The notes under the pieces are model-generated. The model made no database searches and was not told the origin of the DNA. It saw nothing but the letters and a program-made list of their open reading frames with translations. Positions 39,001-59,500 of a DNA stretch of 64,000 bases are shown here, in pieces. Made by a program: the position numbers and the translations under genes. The stretch's first letter is position 1; each line of letters opens with the position of its first letter. Source of the DNA: Axinella damicornis (Eukaryota > Porifera > Demospongiae > Axinellida > Axinellidae); the NCBI GenBank assembly GCA_963931865.1, contig OZ007517.1:8938038-9002037 (forward strand), written 5' to 3'.

Positions 39001-40741
39001 TCATACCTAGTCGGGGGGGGGGGGGGGGGGGGGGGGGGATACTTCAAAAGCCTGGAGGCACTTTGTGTCTTCATACTAAGAGGCTGGAAAGCAGCGGAAA
39101 AACTGCGAAACGTGGAAAACGTTTCCACTATCATTATCTCTAGTGGCATCTTCGTACTTTCCATTGTCCTGCTAAGGGGCGTGCCCACAGGCATGTCAGG
39201 AAGGGGTGGGGGTGGGGGGTAACCTAATATGGACAAAACTGATTGCTAAAATCGATGGACAAAACGGATAGTTTAAAATTAAAATGCACAGGGCAATAAC
39301 TACCTACCATGGGAACCAATATAATTTTGATGCTCCCCTGATACGTACTAGATAGCGCAGCACACAAGACCACTAGAAGACATACAAGCGACGTTCTCAC
39401 CATTAAATTCAACAATGTAGGTGCAAATGAGGAGTGGGGATTTAAATGGACAACCGTCATTTATACCAGCACAGAAGGTATGTTGCTGCAGTATGTTACA
39501 ACACAGCCACCCACAGGGAAATTTCATCTGGAGGGCGGGGTAACCTAAGCCATGATCAAATTGGTGATCCACCTCCCCCAGCCAATTAGGCAAGGTAAGC
39601 TATGTTTATAATCAACTCATGCAGCTGAGTCAGGAGCCCATGTCGTTATGGGATCCTGGCTGAGTGCATTCTCATCACAAGATACACCCTCACGCTGGTC
39701 TTTGCTGGTTTGTTTACATTCATTCATTGAAGGCTACCCACTTATCCATTGGACGACAGCTTCATCGGTCAATTAAGTTGTCCATCTCTTTTGACCATTT
39801 GTATTCGACTAGCAGGGCCATGCACATGCCCAATGGCGCCAGCCTACGGAAACGTCCAACCAGGCTTACAACCCCCCTCCCAATGACACTACACCCCACC
39901 TCCTTCAGCTCATAGTGTTGCAACCTGTGGAACTATGGCAACTGTGAGAGGCATAGATGCATGCTCATACAATGGAACTCACAAAATTATTCATTTTAAG
40001 TTAACCCATTGCACCCCGTAGCAGCCAAATGAGCCCGGAGAATACCCATAAGCCCATAAGAATATATATAGGGGGGTTTAATATTAGGCGTTTATACTTT
40101 GTACATGCTCTCCTGCTTCTTTAAGCTGTTTGCAATAGTAGGTTTAAAGGGAGTGGCTACTGAACATGCTCAGAAGCATGCTCAGAAGCGTGACATATGC
40201 ATGTTACAGCTGTATTATTGCATAGAAAAACTGCAGGCAAACAGATTTGTAACACTGGGAGATGGAACAATTAACAGTACCACCTGCCCACATTGTGGAG
40301 TTCATGTGAAACTAAGGTTACCAGGCCTTAATTACTGACACTTTAATATTGCCACCAAACTATAGCCGCTGCATGGGTTAGTATTTTAACTCTTTACTAA
40401 CCAATGACTGCAAAAGCCGTCATGAACTCCCGTATGGGATTTTAAGCTGTTTCTTATGGTTGGTCGAGATATTATAGCAAAAGCTTGTAAAACTGAATTG
40501 GACTGTATAATACAGGTGGAGTATCCTGCAGTTTGTAAATGTCACTTGCATGGCTTTTTGAGTAGTAGCTGATTCCAGAGCTTGGTTCATGGAATAGAGT
40601 ACTACAGTACTCACAACACGTACCGTGAACCACGAGGGTTTGTATTAGTCACGAATTCTGCTTACCATCTTGGCCCGCCGCGTACACCACGACACTGCAA
40701 AACACGGCAGCCAACGCCACCACGCCGCCTCCTAACCTCAT
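18053..40741 (-). CDS. Gene B: LAR-like receptor protein tyrosine phosphatase with Ig and FN3 arrays
   Basis: I assembled 43 exons whose lengths sum to 11157 bp, an uninterrupted 3718-codon frame plus TAG. In order: signal peptide; seven two-domain or one-domain blocks giving 12 paired Ig domains plus two single Ig domains; about 17 FN3 domains; one transmembrane helix; phosphatase domain D1 (WPD loop, [10 protein letters not shown]) and D2 (WPE loop, [10 protein letters not shown]). Ig plus FN3 ectodomain and tandem phosphatases match type IIa (LAR) receptors, but the array is much longer than the usual 3 Ig and 4-9 FN3. It would sit in the plasma membrane, bind a surface or matrix ligand and dephosphorylate tyrosines inside the cell. 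Extracellular exons are mostly phase 1-1, which allows duplication without frameshift. The exon linkage is inferred and no transcript was available. Confidence 0.85.
18840..19326. repeat. Inverted-repeat element in a D2 intron
   Basis: GGGGCGAGCCTGAGCGAG at about 18842-18859 is reverse-complemented at about 19308-19325. The sequence between them has no coding features. It lies in the 846-bp intron between the two exons that encode the D2 active-site loop. Confidence 0.6.
20597..20720. repeat. Purine-rich GGGA-type tract
   Basis: GGAGGGAGGGA-type low-complexity sequence lies in the intron next to the first D2 exon. On the coding strand it is a long polypyrimidine tract immediately upstream of the acceptor. 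Confidence 0.85.
20807..22520 (-). CDS. Gene B phosphatase domain 1
   Basis: Exons are 22433-22520, 21680-21756, 21563-21599, 21390-21487 and 20807-21217. The chain reads [81 protein letters not shown] and [14 protein letters not shown]. All key elements of an active classical phosphatase are present: the pTyr-loop Tyr, the WPD Asp, the nucleophilic Cys, the P-loop Arg and the Q-loop region. D1 is the expected catalytic domain. Confidence 0.9.
21258..21351. repeat. GT-rich microsatellite
   Basis: Imperfect GT and GTGC repeats lie in an intron within D1. Confidence 0.9.
22240..22460 (-). repeat. Three-fold repeat carrying an exon end and its splice donor
   Basis: Reading on the minus strand, the D1 exon ends TACGCCAACATCGTAGCTT then GTGAGT. 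The following intron repeats AYGCCAACATCACAGCTT-GTGAGT twice more, 65 bp and 142 bp further on, each time with the same downstream stretch (TGATGTGTATGATTGTAATC). The intron thus holds two decoy copies of the donor site. Confidence 0.85.
22803..23878 (-). CDS. Gene B transmembrane and juxtamembrane exons
   Basis: Four exons are included: 23847-23878 ([10 protein letters not shown]), 23315-23417, 23046-23152 and 22803-22897. The 23315-23417 exon encodes the only membrane span, about 24 residues ([20 protein letters not shown] then IFAIYWYR), flanked by the stop-transfer Arg. The cytoplasmic exons encode a linker and the wedge-like [17 protein letters not shown] segment found just before D1 in receptor phosphatases. 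Confidence 0.85.
23658..23684. repeat. C homopolymer
   Basis: About 27 consecutive C lie in the intron between the TM exon and the preceding small exon. Confidence 0.95.
23946..27763 (-). CDS. Gene B membrane-proximal FN3 exons
   Basis: Exons are 27470-27763, 26607-26906, 26215-26499 + 25698-25793, 25521-25627 + 25200-25404, 24797-25132, 24297-24714 and 23946-24230. Five clear FN3 domains show the strand-B Trp and the L..YT.Y...V.A signature ([42 protein letters not shown]). The last exon is a diverged membrane-proximal module. Unlike the upstream array, two domains here are split by internal introns and phases vary (0, 1, 2), so this part is older and less free to duplicate. The 26215-26499 domain contains a four-Arg run. 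Confidence 0.8.
25854..26172. repeat. Two foldback elements in an FN3 intron
   Basis: The palindrome at about 25854-25946 has ends TAATGTACCGCGGAGGATAA and its complement. The second, at about 26012-26172, has arms including GGAGGTTATGCGG, AAACTTTCCC and their complements. Both share GGAGGATAAAT-type sequence, so they are probably related. Confidence 0.8.
26215..26499 (-). CDS. Gene B FN3 exon with polybasic insert
   Basis: This exon encodes the first part of an FN3 domain ([20 protein letters not shown]) with an inserted loop [19 protein letters not shown]. The RRRR run has the form of a furin-type cleavage site. LAR-type receptors are known to be cut in the ectodomain, but whether this loop is cut is unknown. 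The donor is a weak GTTAGG at 26213-26214; the reading frame requires it. Confidence 0.7.
26992..27062. repeat. Long C-tract fused to a CA microsatellite
   Basis: About 41 C are followed by about 15 CA units in a gene B intron. The structure is the same as the two tracts in gene A. Confidence 0.95.
27764..28090. other. Gene B intron with a hairpin element
   Basis: The intron contains a degenerate TAGCCTCGTTCCCAGG-family copy at 27916-27994. It has TAGCTTCACTCCCAGGCCCC on the left and GGGGCCTGAGAACAAGGTTA on the right. No exon is present. Confidence 0.65.
28091..31042 (-). CDS. Gene B tandem FN3 exon array, eight copies with a 378-bp period
   Basis: Exons of 306 bp lie at 30737-31042, 30359-30664, 29981-30286, 29603-29908, 29225-29530, 28847-29152, 28469-28774 and 28091-28396, each separated by a 72-bp intron. 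Exon and intron are duplicated together. Seven copies differ by only a few bases; the last, membrane-proximal copy is more diverged ([23 protein letters not shown]). Each encodes one FN3 domain of 102 residues with [20 protein letters not shown] and a glycosylation-prone Asn (NLTTTNGS). All exons are phase 1-1, so copy-number change keeps the frame. Confidence 0.92.
31110..31415 (-). CDS. Gene B FN3 exon upstream of the array
   Basis: The 306-bp, phase 1-1 exon has a second half ([20 protein letters not shown] onward) nearly the same as the array units. Its first half ([20 protein letters not shown]) is clearly different. It is a mosaic of an array unit and an older FN3 domain. Confidence 0.85.
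31519..31815 (-). CDS. Gene B first FN3 exon
   Basis: The 297-bp, phase 1-1 exon encodes one FN3 domain: [30 protein letters not shown] and the signature [20 protein letters not shown]. It marks the change from Ig to FN3 domains. Confidence 0.85.
31952..32590 (-). CDS. Gene B two single-Ig exons
   Basis: Exon 32339-32590 encodes an Ig domain with [17 protein letters not shown] and [12 protein letters not shown]. Exon 31952-32260 encodes a C2-type Ig domain with [20 protein letters not shown] and [12 protein letters not shown]. Both are phase 1-1. They form the last two of the 14 Ig domains. Confidence 0.85.
32671..34962 (-). CDS. Gene B tandem two-Ig exon array, four copies with a 591-bp period
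   Basis: Exons of 519 bp lie at 34444-34962, 33853-34371, 33262-33780 and 32671-33189, each encoding two Ig domains and each phase 1-1. Domain 1 has [18 protein letters not shown] and NGGNYTCVV. Domain 2 has [18 protein letters not shown] and [10 protein letters not shown]. The introns between copies are also duplicated. The 32671-33189 copy differs most ([32 protein letters not shown]). Many N-x-S/T sites suggest heavy glycosylation. Confidence 0.9.
35032..35544 (-). CDS. Gene B two-Ig exon, second subtype
   Basis: The 513-bp, phase 1-1 exon encodes two Ig domains: [20 protein letters not shown] and [10 protein letters not shown], then [18 protein letters not shown] and [10 protein letters not shown]. 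It is the subtype that dominates gene C (61937-62449 and 62522-63034). Confidence 0.88.
36233..36275. repeat. Short hairpin element, TAGTCTC-type
   Basis: TAGTGCCCAGACCCTC and GAGGGTCTGGGAATGAGACTA are inverted around GTGTAT. The gene C counterpart is at about 56192-56229, in inverted orientation. Confidence 0.75.
36299..36871. mobile_element. 573-bp non-autonomous element with long inverted ends and 9-bp target duplication
   Basis: The ends are TAGTCTCGTGCCCAGACCCT and its near-complement AGGGTCTGGGAACGAGACTA. The arms run about 68 bp, to GAGCGACATTTCTTG on the left and CAAGAAATGTCGCTC on the right. GCCTGATTG flanks the element on both sides (36290-36298 and 36872-36880). The gene C segment at about 54225-54242 has a single GCCTGATTG (inverted) and no element, which is the expected empty site. 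Confidence 0.88.
37417..37971 (-). CDS. Gene B first Ig exon (two Ig domains)
   Basis: The 555-bp, phase 1-1 exon encodes two Ig domains. The first has [20 protein letters not shown] and [12 protein letters not shown]. The second has [20 protein letters not shown] and [14 protein letters not shown], with extra cysteines. It is preceded by CCTTTCCAG and followed by GTACAC. Its inverted paralogue in gene C is 52962-53492, which is 24 bp shorter. Confidence 0.88.
38617..38780. repeat. MITE-like segment shared with gene C and gene A introns
   Basis: GCCTGTTATTAAGTGTAGCT at the left and AACGCGTCACTACGGTAC at the right also occur at about 52184-52345 (inverted). Related CACCTAATAACGTGCAACTA / TAGTCGCC pieces occur at about 8930-8975 and 10255-10295. 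Confidence 0.55.
39013..39038. repeat. G homopolymer
   Basis: About 26 consecutive G lie in gene B intron 1. Confidence 0.95.
40666..40741 (-). CDS. Gene B leader exon (signal peptide)
   Basis: The exon encodes [20 protein letters not shown] then AAGQD and ends in phase 1 at donor GTAAGC (40664-40665). The hydrophobic core with small residues near AAG fits a secretory signal peptide. The preceding codons in this frame contain no other Met nearby, so the start is well defined. It closely matches the gene A leader. Confidence 0.82.
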
Positions 40742-40789
40742 CACTACCCTGCTCCAAATCCGTATCACTGTACACACGCACTTCGACTG

Positions 40790-40835
40790 TACATTGCGCC
40801 TGCGGGTTTTAATTTATACCTATGACGTCATAACC
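40790..40835 (-). promoter_or_regulatory. Gene B core promoter candidate: CRE and TATA
   Basis: TGACGTCA, a perfect CRE/ATF palindrome, lies at 40823-40830. On the minus strand TATAAAT follows a few bases downstream (forward ATTTATA, about 40811-40817), about 70 bp upstream of the ATG. Gene A has TGACGTAA at a similar distance. The region is only about 200-290 bp from the end of the USP24-like gene. Confidence 0.5.
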
Positions 40836-41029
40836 TCGATAGGAATTCAGCGCACTCGCCACAAACACTCCATACAGAAAGTATTCTTTTCCAAGTGAGG
40901 ACAAAACCTCCAGTAAAATACACAAGCAAATCCTAACAATGATGTGTATACATTTACAAGGAAAACAAAATTAATGCAGTTACTACACTAATCTGATGTT
41001 GAGCTAAATCACATGGCAGCCAATACAGG

Positions 41030-51500
<10,471 letters not shown>

Positions 51501-51504
51501 CTGC

Positions 51505-51521
51505 GTGTGTGGGGTGGGTGT

Positions 51522-51574
<53 letters not shown>

Positions 51575-51611
51575 TGTGCGTGTGTGTGTGTGTGTGTTTG
51601 TGTGTATATGT
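51505..51611. repeat. TG microsatellite
   Basis: A TG repeat of about 100 bp adjoins the acceptor of the exon above. Confidence 0.95.
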
Positions 51612-51983
51612 GAGTGTGCAAGCACATGCGTGTGCAGATGAATTACGTACATCGTAAACTATTATATAGCTAGGACCGTGCAATAAAAAATATTTGGTCT
51701 GGCCTGCTGTCATTTCCGTTACTGTACAGATTTACATCATAACGAAACTCTGGAAGACCTAACCGCAGCTACTAAAGGAAACTTTGGAAGGTCCGCAAGT
51801 GAAGCTGCACTGCATATCAGAAACGTATGCATGACCGTAAAAACCAGCACCCTTCCCAAGAAGCCTTTTGATTCTTCAGAAGATGCTTCTGATTCTTGGA
51901 CAAAGCCGCAACTACATGTCAAAATACGTTCTGCAGGTCAGGATCATTTTTTAAGATGTGTACTGAACTCACAGTGACTCCTC

Positions 51984-52183
51984 NNNNNNNNNNNNNNNNN
52001 NNNNNNNNNNNNNNNNNNNNNNNNNNNNNNNNNNNNNNNNNNNNNNNNNNNNNNNNNNNNNNNNNNNNNNNNNNNNNNNNNNNNNNNNNNNNNNNNNNNN
52101 NNNNNNNNNNNNNNNNNNNNNNNNNNNNNNNNNNNNNNNNNNNNNNNNNNNNNNNNNNNNNNNNNNNNNNNNNNNNNNNNNNN
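51984..52183. other. Assembly gap (200 N)
   Basis: The gap is exactly 200 N. The USP24-like gene stops being recognisable to its left. An inverted copy of the gene B region starts immediately to its right. The join between the two sides is therefore unproven. Confidence 1.
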
Positions 52184-52961
52184 GTACCGTAGTCACGCGT
52201 TATTAGGCACATGCATCCATGCAAGCGCTTAGGTACAGGTCAGATTCTTATCCCTAGCTGAGCCTCCAACCTATGTACACCTGACAGCATTAAATGAGCG
52301 CTTATAGGTGAGCTACACTTAATAACAGGCAGCTACGATATCTGTGTAGTCTGGGTTCACTTCACTGTGAATCAGACCATAAGAAGCTGAATGGCACATC
52401 CTAGGCTGCCAAGACCTTCATCCAAACATTTCAGACCAGCAAATATGATCTGAGTCGGCCATATTTCTTGAAAGACATTTTCCATGACTGCTTCATATAA
52501 TTTCCATGTAGTATGTGATACTATCTATGTGATGTGGCTATGCTGAGTAAATGGCTATTATCAAGTCAATACTTTCCAATTTCAAGCATGGGGGGATCTC
52601 CTGAACTATTTACCTTTGTGTAGTATACGTAGCTCTATGTGTTTGGCTATCCAATGTCCGTGCATGCACTCCACTGTGGTAGTTCAACGGATTGCACTTC
52701 TGTTCAAAATCTGTGTATTCCGTGACACACTTTTGGCGTTACTGGCAATAACTTCCTGTGGGTGGAGCTTTACAGAATTGACATGACCTGGAATATGCTG
52801 GAGTCCCGAAGCTATGCGGGCACTTCGTGCACGTATCAGAATCGCAGAACACAGTTTCCGTGAAAATCCAAAGAATCCACAATATTCAAACAGAAGTGCA
52901 ATCCATTGTAATAATTATATGCAGTGCTCTCCCATTCTGAGATATTTCTCTCTCTTTCCAG
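52184..52961. repeat. Inverted copy of the gene B first-intron region
   Basis: This stretch is the reverse complement of about 37972-38780, with shared runs such as AAGAAGCTGAATGGCACATC and TCAAGCATGGGGGGATC. No exon precedes the Ig exon here. The signal-peptide exon expected further upstream is not seen. Confidence 0.85.
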
Positions 52962-53492
52962 TTGCACCACCGACTGTGCAGAGTGCTGAGAATCCAGATG
53001 GCAGTGGTGTTGAGTTCACTTGTACTGTGAATGGCACTGGCAATGTGACGTTAGAATGGTCAAGCACCACTCTGGTCTCCCTCGTTAATTTGACAGCAGA
53101 GAGCACTAGCCTAGATGGGACAGTTACGAGTACGCTCACGATTACAAACTTAACTGACGCTGGAGGGGATTACACGTGTACAGCTAGCTATGAATCTGCG
53201 AGCAGCAGTTCTACTGTGACTCTGAGGACTGTCATAGCAAGTACCATGAACATCGGTGTGGTGGCCGGTGACGTGGAGGTGCTTGTTTGTGTATCAGACA
53301 CTCCGCATGTGTGGATCTTGTGCACTACGGGAGGAAGTGGTGATATCGACTTGGCACTCGGTATGGGAGCTGGACTTTTGAATGGCAGCACGCTTGTCTT
53401 CAGTCCTGTCGAGTTTGAGAGTGAGGGATGCTACCTGTGTGTGCCACAACTGCAAGGAGGGTCAGATACCTTCAATGAAGTCCAACTCACAG
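52962..53492 (+). CDS. Gene C first Ig exon
   Basis: The 531-bp exon, between TTTCCAG and GTACAC, encodes two Ig domains: [20 protein letters not shown] and [12 protein letters not shown], then [20 protein letters not shown] and [14 protein letters not shown]. It is eight codons shorter than the gene B copy, having lost part of the Gly-rich loop before MGAGLL. The frame is intact. Confidence 0.82.
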
Positions 53493-53527
53493 GTACACTA
53501 GACTGTGTGTACAGGGTTTCAGCTACT

Positions 53528-53566
<39 letters not shown>

Positions 53567-56500
53567 GGGGGAAGCTTCCCCCCCAAACAGTCTAGCTTCC
53601 CCCCCAAAGAAGAGATTGACTATATCATTACATCATAGGTAATACCATATTAGGACTCAGATTAATTAACCTCAAAACATTTTGCACGGCACTTGCCACT
53701 ACTTCCCCCCCAAACATTTTTTTCTAGATGAAACCCTGACAGTGTACATTACACTCTGTGTGTTAGCCCTCAGTTTCTTACCTACATACACAGTTGAGAG
53801 TGCCGCTGTGCACTGAAATACAGTATTTGTTATCTTGGTGGTGACGTTGTGTTTTGTCTTCCCATTGGCTTTCATTACTCCCTTTGACAATCGGCAGTAT
53901 GCAATGTCACTTACGTCATGTGTGTGTGCTTTGATTGGGGCAAACCGTAAGCTATATTGCCACCTACAAGTAGCCTGGAAACGTGGCTAGCTGTACGCGC
54001 AAGCTGGTTGATGCAATCATAGTCCGCTGAAGTATCCACAAGGTGAATAGTGAGTCTGCTACCAGTGGGTGCCCTTGCCACTTGAATGTGTAAACTAACG
54101 CAATATGATACCTGAGGTTGCAATAGCAGTATTCATGCTGTCAATAGTCTTGTGGTTAATGCACTTGGGGAGTACCAGCTCAGGTATGCATACTAGGAAA
54201 TTAAATGCTGTTCTTGTGTAAACACCTCAGCAATCAGGCTATCACTGAGTACGTAGGTAGACTCTGCATGTAGGATACAACGTACACGCAATATATGCTA
54301 ATACAAAAGAATCTCTCCAAATCTCAGAAACTGTATACTAAGCTTATAAGCCTTTATAACCACATACAGTGTACCGTTCATCTTCGAGTGTTTTCATGAC
54401 CAACAAGACTCCTCGCGTCGCGAAAAACCGTCACGAAAGTACCACACCAGGTACTCGCAAAACGGGCAAATTGTTTTTCTTTCTTCTTCTTTCTTCTTCT
54501 TTCAGACGGGCTAGCTCAACGTCGACTCAATCTCTCATGATGGTTTTCGCACGAAACAGCAGCATTTCACACCGAGTAGTGCACCTGGCCATCGCTTTTT
54601 CGCAACCTCCAAGTTTTCACCAGGCGGCTGCAGCTGCCCACTCAATAACTATGGCTTCTTTAGTCACGCCATTTTCTCATTTGTACGCATGCGTGATCAC
54701 TTAGCAACGAACGTAATTATTACTCAGGATCGCTGAATTAGAAGTGTCTTGCGCCGTTGTGTTGACATAATTAAATTTCATACTTCATAAAACCGAGGTA
54801 AATTCTAAACTCTGGTTACTCTGCGTATAATTTATGTATGTTACTACCTACTGTGTTCTGTGAGAGGGCTGAATGCCTATATATCTAAAGACTCAACAAT
54901 ATATAAATCTTGCTACTTCTGGTATAGCTAATAATATTGTCTTCAGAGTTCAGACAAGGATTACTGCCTTATCCAACCAGAAAAGGGTTGACTTGGGTCT
55001 GATTCTTCAGCCAATGTGAATACCGGAGTCAATATTGTCCATATACCAAAGCAAGGGCTCCTACTACTTTTGAGGACACCGACTTCTGCTCTGTGCTGGC
55101 AAATTGCATGCGCTGCTGCTAAAAAAAAAGACATAAACAAGTAATAAAAAAACATTTGAAAATGTAACAGGATGTAGGGATACCAGAACGGCAAAAAGTA
55201 TAACAAGGCAGGGATGATCACACAAAACAGTGAAGTATACAATCCCCCTACATATCTTTTTTCATTATACACGTATAATATTATGGAAAAAGATCTCTGT
55301 AGGGGGGTTGTATACTTCACTGTTTGTGAAGTATACAACCCCCCGCAATGCCACGTGGCAACCACGCTCAGTCGATCGCGAGCAATGGCAACCAATACAG
55401 CACTCACAACTTAGACAGCACGGTGAGTTTCAGCATGTAAGCGTCAGTGAACGATCAGTGATCACGGCCGTGTGGTCAGAATCTTCGTGTGCCTTTCCTA
55501 AGAATGGTACTGCCACCGGAAGTCGATGGAGCGCTCGAGCAATGGCGACTAACGGCGAGACAAAAGCGCTCATATCTCCACCACCAAGGTGAGTTTCAGC
55601 GTGAGTTCCAGCACATAATCATCAGTTCATCCGAACCCCCTCGAACCCCTCCTCCCTACGGGCCTGTTTAGTCAGAACCGTTGTAGCTAGGGCATTCGTA
55701 AATAGCCACCGCACTACTAGTACTGGTGATTGGACCAGGTGCATCTCGCCGGCAGGGCAAGCTCACCGTTCAGAATGGTACTCTGGTATTACTCTCACCC
55801 CGAGCAGACTCTGTTTGCATCCACCAGCTCGTACTTACAGCTCCAAGGTTGCCGGTCGGGCATAGGCGCAACTGGATCGTAATAGTGCACACGTGGCTGT
55901 CTCATTCCCAGCGGATCCGGAACGGGGAAAAAAAAAAATCCACCCACACAAGGAGGCCAAAAGTTAGGGTTAGGATTAGGGTTAGGGTCATAACTCTACC
56001 ACAAAGGTGAGTTTCAGCATAAATATTGTATGCTTGGGTCAGTCAAAAATTAGAATGACGATGGTGTAGTCAGAATCTCTCCATGTCCTCCACTGAGCCC
56101 AGGAGGTTTTTATTTTTTGGACATAATTTTTCCCCTACCAGGAGTGTAATTTTTGGACATAATTTTTCCCCTACCAGGAGTGTAATGTAGTAGTCTCATT
56201 CCCAGACCCTCAGGTCTGGGCACTATAGTTGTATTTAATCTTGCAGTGGGGAAATGTTCACGGTATTTGCGGGTGACAAGATGTTGTAGTGCTCTTTTGC
56301 TGTGTAACCTTTAATGCTACTGTAGCAAGGTTCCAGGATTCAAAAGCACATGGCCAAAATCATACGAGGAGTTCAGAGTACACCAAATGACAAAGTACAA
56401 GGTTCACAGTTCACACCACATACGTACTACTACATCACTGCTACATGGTACACTGCTACATAACTCCCCCCTCCACAAGAATTCGTCCCGAATTCAATGT

Positions 56501-59500
56501 TCAATGTAGCTCCCATACCATTCAGGCTGGGCACGGTCCCTGCGAGGGTAACGAGGTTCAGTGGGACCATCAGGCTCGTCAACGTCATCGTACTCCAGTG
56601 GTTCCATGTCTGCACCAAAATAATACGGGGTGGCATCTTGGCTCAGAGGTGGGTCCTCTCCATCGACAGAGTCAGGGACTTCCACATCAAATCTGGTCCC
56701 TGGGGTACATAGTTTCAGGCGGTTAAAATGAACCACCAGAACTCTCTTGTTCCCAGTCAGCTTTTTCACTCGGTAGTCACTGTCAGAGAGCTTAGTGAGC
56801 ACTTGAAACGGACCCGTCCATGGGTGATGGAGTTTCTTCGATTTCCCTTGAGGAACCACTACAGAATGGAGCCAGACCAAATCTCCAACAGCAAATGGTC
56901 TGCCATGGACTCGCTTATCATAGTAGGCTTTCCGGCGGACATGTGATGCAGCTAGCTTTTCACGGACATGGCGGTAGGCCTCTTCAAGTGCCTTCCTTGT
57001 CGCAGCAGCATACTGTGTGGTGGGTACTTCCTTTTCCTTCTCATTTCCCATGCCATACATCAAATCGATAGGCATTCTAGCTTGCCTGCCAAACATCAGG
57101 AAGAAGGGAGTATACCCAGTGCTGGCGTGCACACTAGTGTTGTAGGCCATGCAAACTTTCGGTAGCCGGTCTTCCCAGTCAAATGGGTGAGTCTGAGTAG
57201 TGGTCGCCAACATATCCAGTAGGGTGCGATTGTAGCGTTCCACCAACCCGTCACATTGTGGATGGTACGGAGATGTTCTGGTCTTTTTCATCCCAAGGAT
57301 GTTACAAACTTCATGCAGCACTGCAGATTCAAACTGCTTTCCTTGATCAGAATGAAGTTGTTCTGGAGGTGAGAATCGGCAAAACATTTGGTCTACTAAC
57401 TTCCGAGCAACGGTTACTGCTTCCTGATTGGGGATAGCATATGCCTCCATCCACTTGGTAAAATAGTCGCCTGCCACCAGAATGTAGGAGTTTCCTGCAA
57501 CACTCTCCATCAGAGGCCCAAGGATGTCTACTGCGACCACTTGTAGAGGGTAACCTGCCTTGATGGTCTGTAATGGACCACGATTCCGCTGAGGTGCTGA
57601 CTTTCTCGTAGCACAGCTTGGGCATGTCCGAATCCACTGGTCCACCTCTTGATGCATTCCTGGCCAGTAGAATCTTTCCTTGATTTTGGAGACTGTCTTT
57701 TCCACCCCAAGGTGTCCTTCCAGGGCACCTGAGTGGAGTTCTCGCATAATTTCTTCCCTCAAGGTGTGGGGCACTACCAATTGCTGCCAAGACCGGTTAC
57801 CACCACTGTCTTCATACTTCCGTTTGAGCAGCCCACCATCTGCAAGCAAACGCTCCCACAGCTGCAACAAGCGTTGGGCTTCTGGTCCCTCCTGTCTGAC
57901 ATCATCAGCATCTGGTTTTTCTCCTTTTTCCACTGCCTGGAGCAGGAGGCTAATCGGGCCATCTTCAAGCTGGAGCTTACGGAGGTCTTGAGGGGACCTC
58001 TCCACTAAAACAGCAATGGGACTATGAGCAGGAACTGGGATAGTTGCTGTAGAAGTTTCCTCATGGCTGTCACGTCCACACTGTGAGCATGGTCGTCGGG
58101 ACAACGAGTCAGCATTACCGTGCCTCTTCCCTGGACGATGGACGATACAGAAATGGAATTCCTGCAGTCTCTCCAACCACCGTGCAAGCTGGCCCTCTGG
58201 TTCCTTGAAGTTAGCCAACCAGGTGAGAGATCCATGGTCCGTACGGAGTTGGAACTCCCGGCCTAACAGGTAACAGCGGAAATGTTGGACAAACGTCACC
58301 ACTGCCAGAAGTTCCTTCCTGGTGACACAGTATTGGCGCTCAGGCCGGGTAAGCACTCGACTGGCATAGGCCACGACACATTCTGATCCATCCTCTCGTG
58401 ACTGTGATAGCACTGCCCCAATCCCAGTATCACTAGCATCGGTGTCCAGAGTAAAAGGCTTGCTGTAATCTGGAAACGCCAGAACTGGTGCTGTCACTAA
58501 TCTGCGACGCAGCTCTTCAAAGGCATTCTGGGCTTTCTCAGTCCACTCAAACTTGGCCGTTTTCTCAGTCAAGTGATGAAGTGGCTTGGCGACTGTGGCG
58601 AAGTCTTTCACAAACCTTCTGTAGTAATTAGCTAGCCCCAGGAACTGCTGAACGTCTCGCTTTGACATGGGAACTGGCCAAGTAGCCACCTTCTCAGTCT
58701 TCCCGGGGTCGGTCCGTACACCCTCGGCACTAACAACATGGCCTAGAAACTCCACCTTCTTCAAACAGAGGTTGCATTTGCTGGGCTTTAACTTGAGCCC
58801 TGCCTCTCTCAGACGCTGAAACACGTTTCGAAGATGAGCAAGGTGCTCCAGAAAGGTTTTCCCTGGGATGACGAGATCATCAAGGTAGACTAAACAGGAT
58901 GACCATTGTAAACCAGCGAGAACTGCATCCATTAAGCGCTGGAAGGTGGCTGGAGCGTTGCAGAGCCCAAAGGGCATTACACGGAATTCGAATAATCCCT
59001 CCGGGGTGCAGAATGCTGTCTTTTCACGATCCTTGGGGTCGACCTCCACCTGCCAATACCCGCTTAGCATATCCAAGGTGCTGAACAGCTTGGAGCCAGC
59101 TAGGGTATCAAGGGTATCATCCACCCTGGGTAGGGGGTAGGCATCCCTTCTGGTCACTGAATTTACTCTCCTGTAGTCCACACAGAACCTGAGTGATCCG
59201 TCCTTTTTAGGGACAAGTACAACCGGTGAAGCCCACGGGCTATCAGAGGGTCGGATGACCCCCCTGCCTAGCATGTCATCCAGCAGTTTCTTGGCTTCTT
59301 GTCGTCGAAACTGAGGGACCCTACGCACTTGTTGACGGATCGGTTGGGCCGTTCCAGTGTTGATCGTGTGTTGGATTCTCCCTGTTTGACCAAGGTCGTG
59401 GGGTCCTGTGGCAAAAATGTCATGATACTCCAGTAGGAGGGCGAACAGCTGTTCTTTCTCCCCCTGGCTAAGGCATTGCTCAGATTGTTCAACCAGTTCC

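Larger units (their letters stand above)
37972..40665. other. First intron of gene B
   Basis: No exon was found. The interval contains a G homopolymer (39013-39038), a MITE-like segment with GTTATTAAGTGTAGCTCAC and CGCGTCACTACGGTAC ends (38617-38780) and a fragment of the CTCTTTACCAACC MITE (about 40389-40466). Its left part, to 38780, is repeated inverted at 52184-52961. Confidence 0.65.
53493..56320. other. Gene C intron: inverted gene B intron plus inserted repeats
   Basis: About 53528-53563 is a G homopolymer and about 53740-54240 matches 37.4-36.88 kb inverted. Segments at about 54250-54520 and 54520-54800 are inverted copies of 6.17-6.40 kb and 3.99-4.34 kb. A foldback relative (55137-55330), a copy of the 430-bp unit (55345-55600) and a telomere-like stretch (55962-55988) follow. 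No exon is seen. Confidence 0.7.
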
